Below are positions 6,486 through 8,441 of a stretch of 8,441 bases of DNA, one piece after another. Source of the DNA: an uncultured Prevotella sp. (GTDB lineage: Bacteria > Bacteroidota > Bacteroidia > Bacteroidales > Bacteroidaceae); assembly GCA_900765465.1 (NCBI GenBank), contig CAAFRM010000099.1, positions 1-8,441 of the forward strand. Direction: 5' to 3'. A program made the translations under genes and the position numbers. A model generated the notes under the pieces. The model was not told the DNA's origin and searched no databases. It saw nothing but the letters and a program-made list of their open reading frames with translations. How positions within the stretch are numbered: position 1 is the first letter of the stretch; the number at the start of each line of letters is the position of its first letter.

Positions 6486-7529
6486 ATGACGGAACTGAAG
6501 AAAAAGCCCCTCTTTAACCCGGAGGGCGACCCTGATGTGCGCCTGCGGCGCATGATCGGCGGCAATACCACCAACCTCAACGACTTCAACAATATGAAGT
6601 ACGCTTGGGTCAGCGACTGGTACCGGCAGGCCATGAACAACTTTTGGATCCCTGAGGAGATCAATCTCTCGCAGGATGTGAAGGACTATCCCCGCCTGCT
6701 GTCAGCCGAGCGCAGCGCCTACGATAAAATTCTGAGTTTTCTTGTCTTTTTGGATTCCATTCAGACAGCGAACCTGCCTAATATCGGCGCCTACATTACC
6801 GCCAACGAGGTCAATCTCTGCCTGTCCATTCAGGCGTTTCAGGAGTGTGTCCACTCACAGAGCTACAGCTATATGCTCGACACCATCTGTTCCCCCGTGG
6901 AGCGCAATGACATCCTCTACCAATGGAAAACGGACGAGCATCTGCTGCGCCGCAACACCTTCATTGGGGACTGCTACAACGAGTTTCAGGAGCGGAAGGA
7001 CGCTCCCACGCTGCTGCGCGTGATGATGGCAAACTATATTTTGGAGGGCATCTATTTTTACAGCGGCTTTATGTTCTTCTACAATCTCTCCCGAAACGGG
7101 AAGATGCCCGGCTCGGCGCAGGAGATTCGCTACATAAACCGCGATGAGAACACGCACTTGTGGCTGTTCCGCAATATCATCACGGAGCTGCAAAAGGAGC
7201 AGCCGGAGTTGTTCACCGCCGAGAGCGTACAAGCGCTGCGCGAGATGATGCGTGAGGGCGTGGAACAGGAGATTGCATGGGGGCATTATGTGATCGGCGA
7301 CGACATCCCGGGGCTGAACCGGCAGATGATCAGCGATTACATCCGCTATCTCGGCAACCTCCGCTGGACGAGCCTTGGCTATCCCGCATTGTATCCAGGC
7401 TTTGAGAGCGAACCGGAGAGCATGGAATGGGTCAGCCAGTACGCCGACGCCAACATGGTCAAGACCGATTTCTTTGAGGCACGCAGTACCGCCTACGCCA
7501 AGAGCACCGCACTGATAGACGATTTATAA
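6486..7529 (+). CDS. Class Ia ribonucleotide reductase, small (beta) subunit
   Basis: This 347-residue radical-generating subunit partners NrdA. It assembles a diiron-oxo centre with O2 and stores a tyrosyl radical. The expected ligands are all visible: D90 (FLDSIQ), E120 and H123 (FQECVHSQSY), E187 (ILEGIYFY), and E221 and H224 (RDENTH). The radical tyrosine is Y127, placed as in the E. coli motif E-x2-H-x3-Y. The C-terminal segment carries Y337 before a flexible end, where the family has the tyrosine that passes the radical to the large subunit. Because Y127 and the carboxylate ligands are present, this is not the tyrosine-less class Ic type. No nrdI flavodoxin is adjacent, which argues against a manganese-dependent class Ib system. 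It starts 10 bp after nrdA and is followed after 34 bp by a nitroreductase-like gene. Confidence 0.97.
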   Translation: MTELKKKPLFNPEGDPDVRLRRMIGGNTTNLNDFNNMKYAWVSDWYRQAMNNFWIPEEINLSQDVKDYPRLLSAERSAYDKILSFLVFLDSIQTANLPNIGAYITANEVNLCLSIQAFQECVHSQSYSYMLDTICSPVERNDILYQWKTDEHLLRRNTFIGDCYNEFQERKDAPTLLRVMMANYILEGIYFYSGFMFFYNLSRNGKMPGSAQEIRYINRDENTHLWLFRNIITELQKEQPELFTAESVQALREMMREGVEQEIAWGHYVIGDDIPGLNRQMISDYIRYLGNLRWTSLGYPALYPGFESEPESMEWVSQYADANMVKTDFFEARSTAYAKSTALIDDL

Positions 7530-7550
7530 GAAAACCAAAGACATCAGAAT

Positions 7551-7555
7551 AGGAG
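7551..7555 (+). promoter_or_regulatory. Ribosome binding site of the nitroreductase gene
   Basis: AGGAG at 7551-7555 lies 8 bases before the ATG at 7564. No promoter or terminator is visible in the 34-bp gap after nrdB, so co-transcription with nrdAB is likely. Confidence 0.7.
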
Positions 7556-7563
7556 ATATTACT

Positions 7564-8427
7564 ATGAATTACAGCGCTATGATTCAAAATCGCAGATCCG
7601 TTCACGCATTCCGCGAAAAGGAAGTTCCGAGCGAGGCTATCGGCCAGCTCCGATCCTACTATGAAAAGACCTGCCCCCGTCTTGTCCCGGAGATTGCAAC
7701 GGAGTTGATCGTCTTGGACAAGGATGCACAGCCGGCGCTGGAGAGCTCAGCGGGCTATAATCAATTTCTCATCGGAGCACCGCACTACCTGCTCCTTATG
7801 TCTGCCCCGCATTCCTATGCGGCCATCAACGCCGGCTACATGATGGAAGATCTCGTCCTCAAGCTGACTGAGTTGGACATTGACACCTGCTGGATGACCT
7901 TCACCGACAGCGACAAAATCAAACAGGCACTGTCTCTCGCCACCCCGTTAGAGGTGGCGGCAATCGTTGCCTTTGGCTACGGGGAAAAGACCGCAAAAAA
8001 GCTGCGGCTGAATATCCTAAGTATGTCTCAGATCGATGTGCGGGCCGAGCAGCAGTACTACGCGCCCAAAAAGGGTGTGCACGATTTGGTTCACATGGGG
8101 AGCTGGAGCAACAAGTCTGGGCTTGACGAGATGATGGACTTCTACGACGATATGCTCTGGCAGTCCATCTACGCCGCTTCGCTCTCCCCCAGCTATCTCA
8201 ACCGTCAGCCCTATGGCTTCCTTGTGCAGGACCACAGCATCTATTTGGTGCAGCAGGAGGATGCCTACACCGATAATTTGGATGCCGCATTGGATCTCGG
8301 TATTGTCATGCTCCACTTCTCCGCCGTCGCCTCCCAGTGGGCGGGGCAGGTACGCTGGGAACTTTCACCTGCTGCGCCCGACGGCCTGCCGGAAGGACTT
8401 CGCTCCGCTGCGGTGTACCACATGTAA
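7564..8427 (+). CDS. Two-lobed nitroreductase-family flavoprotein (TM1586-like)
   Basis: This 287-residue protein resembles single-chain nitroreductases in which two half-domains mimic the usual homodimer. Lobe 1 (about 1-150) starts with the flavin-phosphate motif NRRSVHAF (9-16) and has the second half of the fold (INAGYMMEDLVLKL from residue 88, then VAAIVAFGYGEK). It lacks the usual alanine-proline-serine/asparagine FMN loop. Lobe 2 (about 185-287) lacks the RRS helix but has that loop, SLSPSYLNRQPYGF (206-219), and a second helix LDAALDLGIVMLHFSA (239-254). The motifs missing from one lobe are present in the other, so one composite FMN site per chain is likely. Its substrate is unknown. 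Family members are FMN oxidoreductases using NAD(P)H, but not all reduce nitro compounds. It lies 34 bp after nrdB on the same strand and probably belongs to that transcript. A role in reducing the NrdB metal centre or in oxidative stress is speculation. Confidence 0.85.
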   Translation: MNYSAMIQNRRSVHAFREKEVPSEAIGQLRSYYEKTCPRLVPEIATELIVLDKDAQPALESSAGYNQFLIGAPHYLLLMSAPHSYAAINAGYMMEDLVLKLTELDIDTCWMTFTDSDKIKQALSLATPLEVAAIVAFGYGEKTAKKLRLNILSMSQIDVRAEQQYYAPKKGVHDLVHMGSWSNKSGLDEMMDFYDDMLWQSIYAASLSPSYLNRQPYGFLVQDHSIYLVQQEDAYTDNLDAALDLGIVMLHFSAVASQWAGQVRWELSPAAPDGLPEGLRSAAVYHM

Positions 8428-8441
8428 CGACTCTGGGGGAA

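Noticed and set aside
6486..7529. Class Ib (NrdF) or class Ic small subunit
   Set aside because: There is no nrdI or nrdH neighbour, the large subunit has an N-terminal ATP cone unlike typical NrdE, and the radical tyrosine Y127 is present.

Overview
The window looks like a chromosomal stretch from a GC-rich anaerobic Clostridia member. An Oscillospiraceae-type gut Firmicute is the best guess. The reasons are the strong AAGGAGG-type ribosome binding sites, the sigma-A type promoter, a short-chain (butyryl-CoA-like) acyl-CoA dehydrogenase, a clostridial-style FprA flavodiiron protein, and tight same-strand gene packing. The taxonomic call is inference: there is no rRNA or other marker gene here. 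All six genes lie on the + strand.

Region 1 (about 1-190) is a leader with no recognisable gene. It ends in a near-consensus promoter (TTGACA, 17 bp, TATTAT, 127-155) whose -35 box sits inside a 23-bp inverted repeat (124-146), a likely operator.

Region 2 (191-3793) is a three-gene operon. It encodes a cysteine-rich Rrf2-family regulator, then an unusual 637-residue fusion of an acyl-CoA dehydrogenase, the FAD domain of electron-transfer flavoprotein alpha, and a C-terminal rubredoxin, then an FprA flavodiiron protein with all metal ligands present. The gaps are 22-23 bp and the operon closes with a strong hairpin at 3875-3910. Read together, the fusion carries every redox centre needed to pass electrons from an acyl-CoA through two flavins to rubredoxin. 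Rubredoxin is the usual donor to flavodiiron O2/NO reductases, and the next gene is one. The Rrf2 protein is a plausible Fe-S or redox sensor for the unit.

Region 3 (3959-8427) holds nrdA and nrdB, encoding an aerobic class Ia ribonucleotide reductase with a single ATP cone, a full set of catalytic cysteines, the radical tyrosine and all diiron ligands. A single-chain, two-lobed nitroreductase-family protein follows 34 bp after nrdB. No convincing separate promoter is visible before nrdA.

The common thread is oxygen: a probable O2/NO-consuming electron chain beside the one ribonucleotide reductase class that needs O2 to make its radical. The most interesting item is the acyl-CoA dehydrogenase/EtfA-domain/rubredoxin fusion paired with FprA. 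It suggests a dedicated route for burning acyl-CoA electrons on O2 or NO without NADH. The parts are directly visible; the coupled function is inferred.
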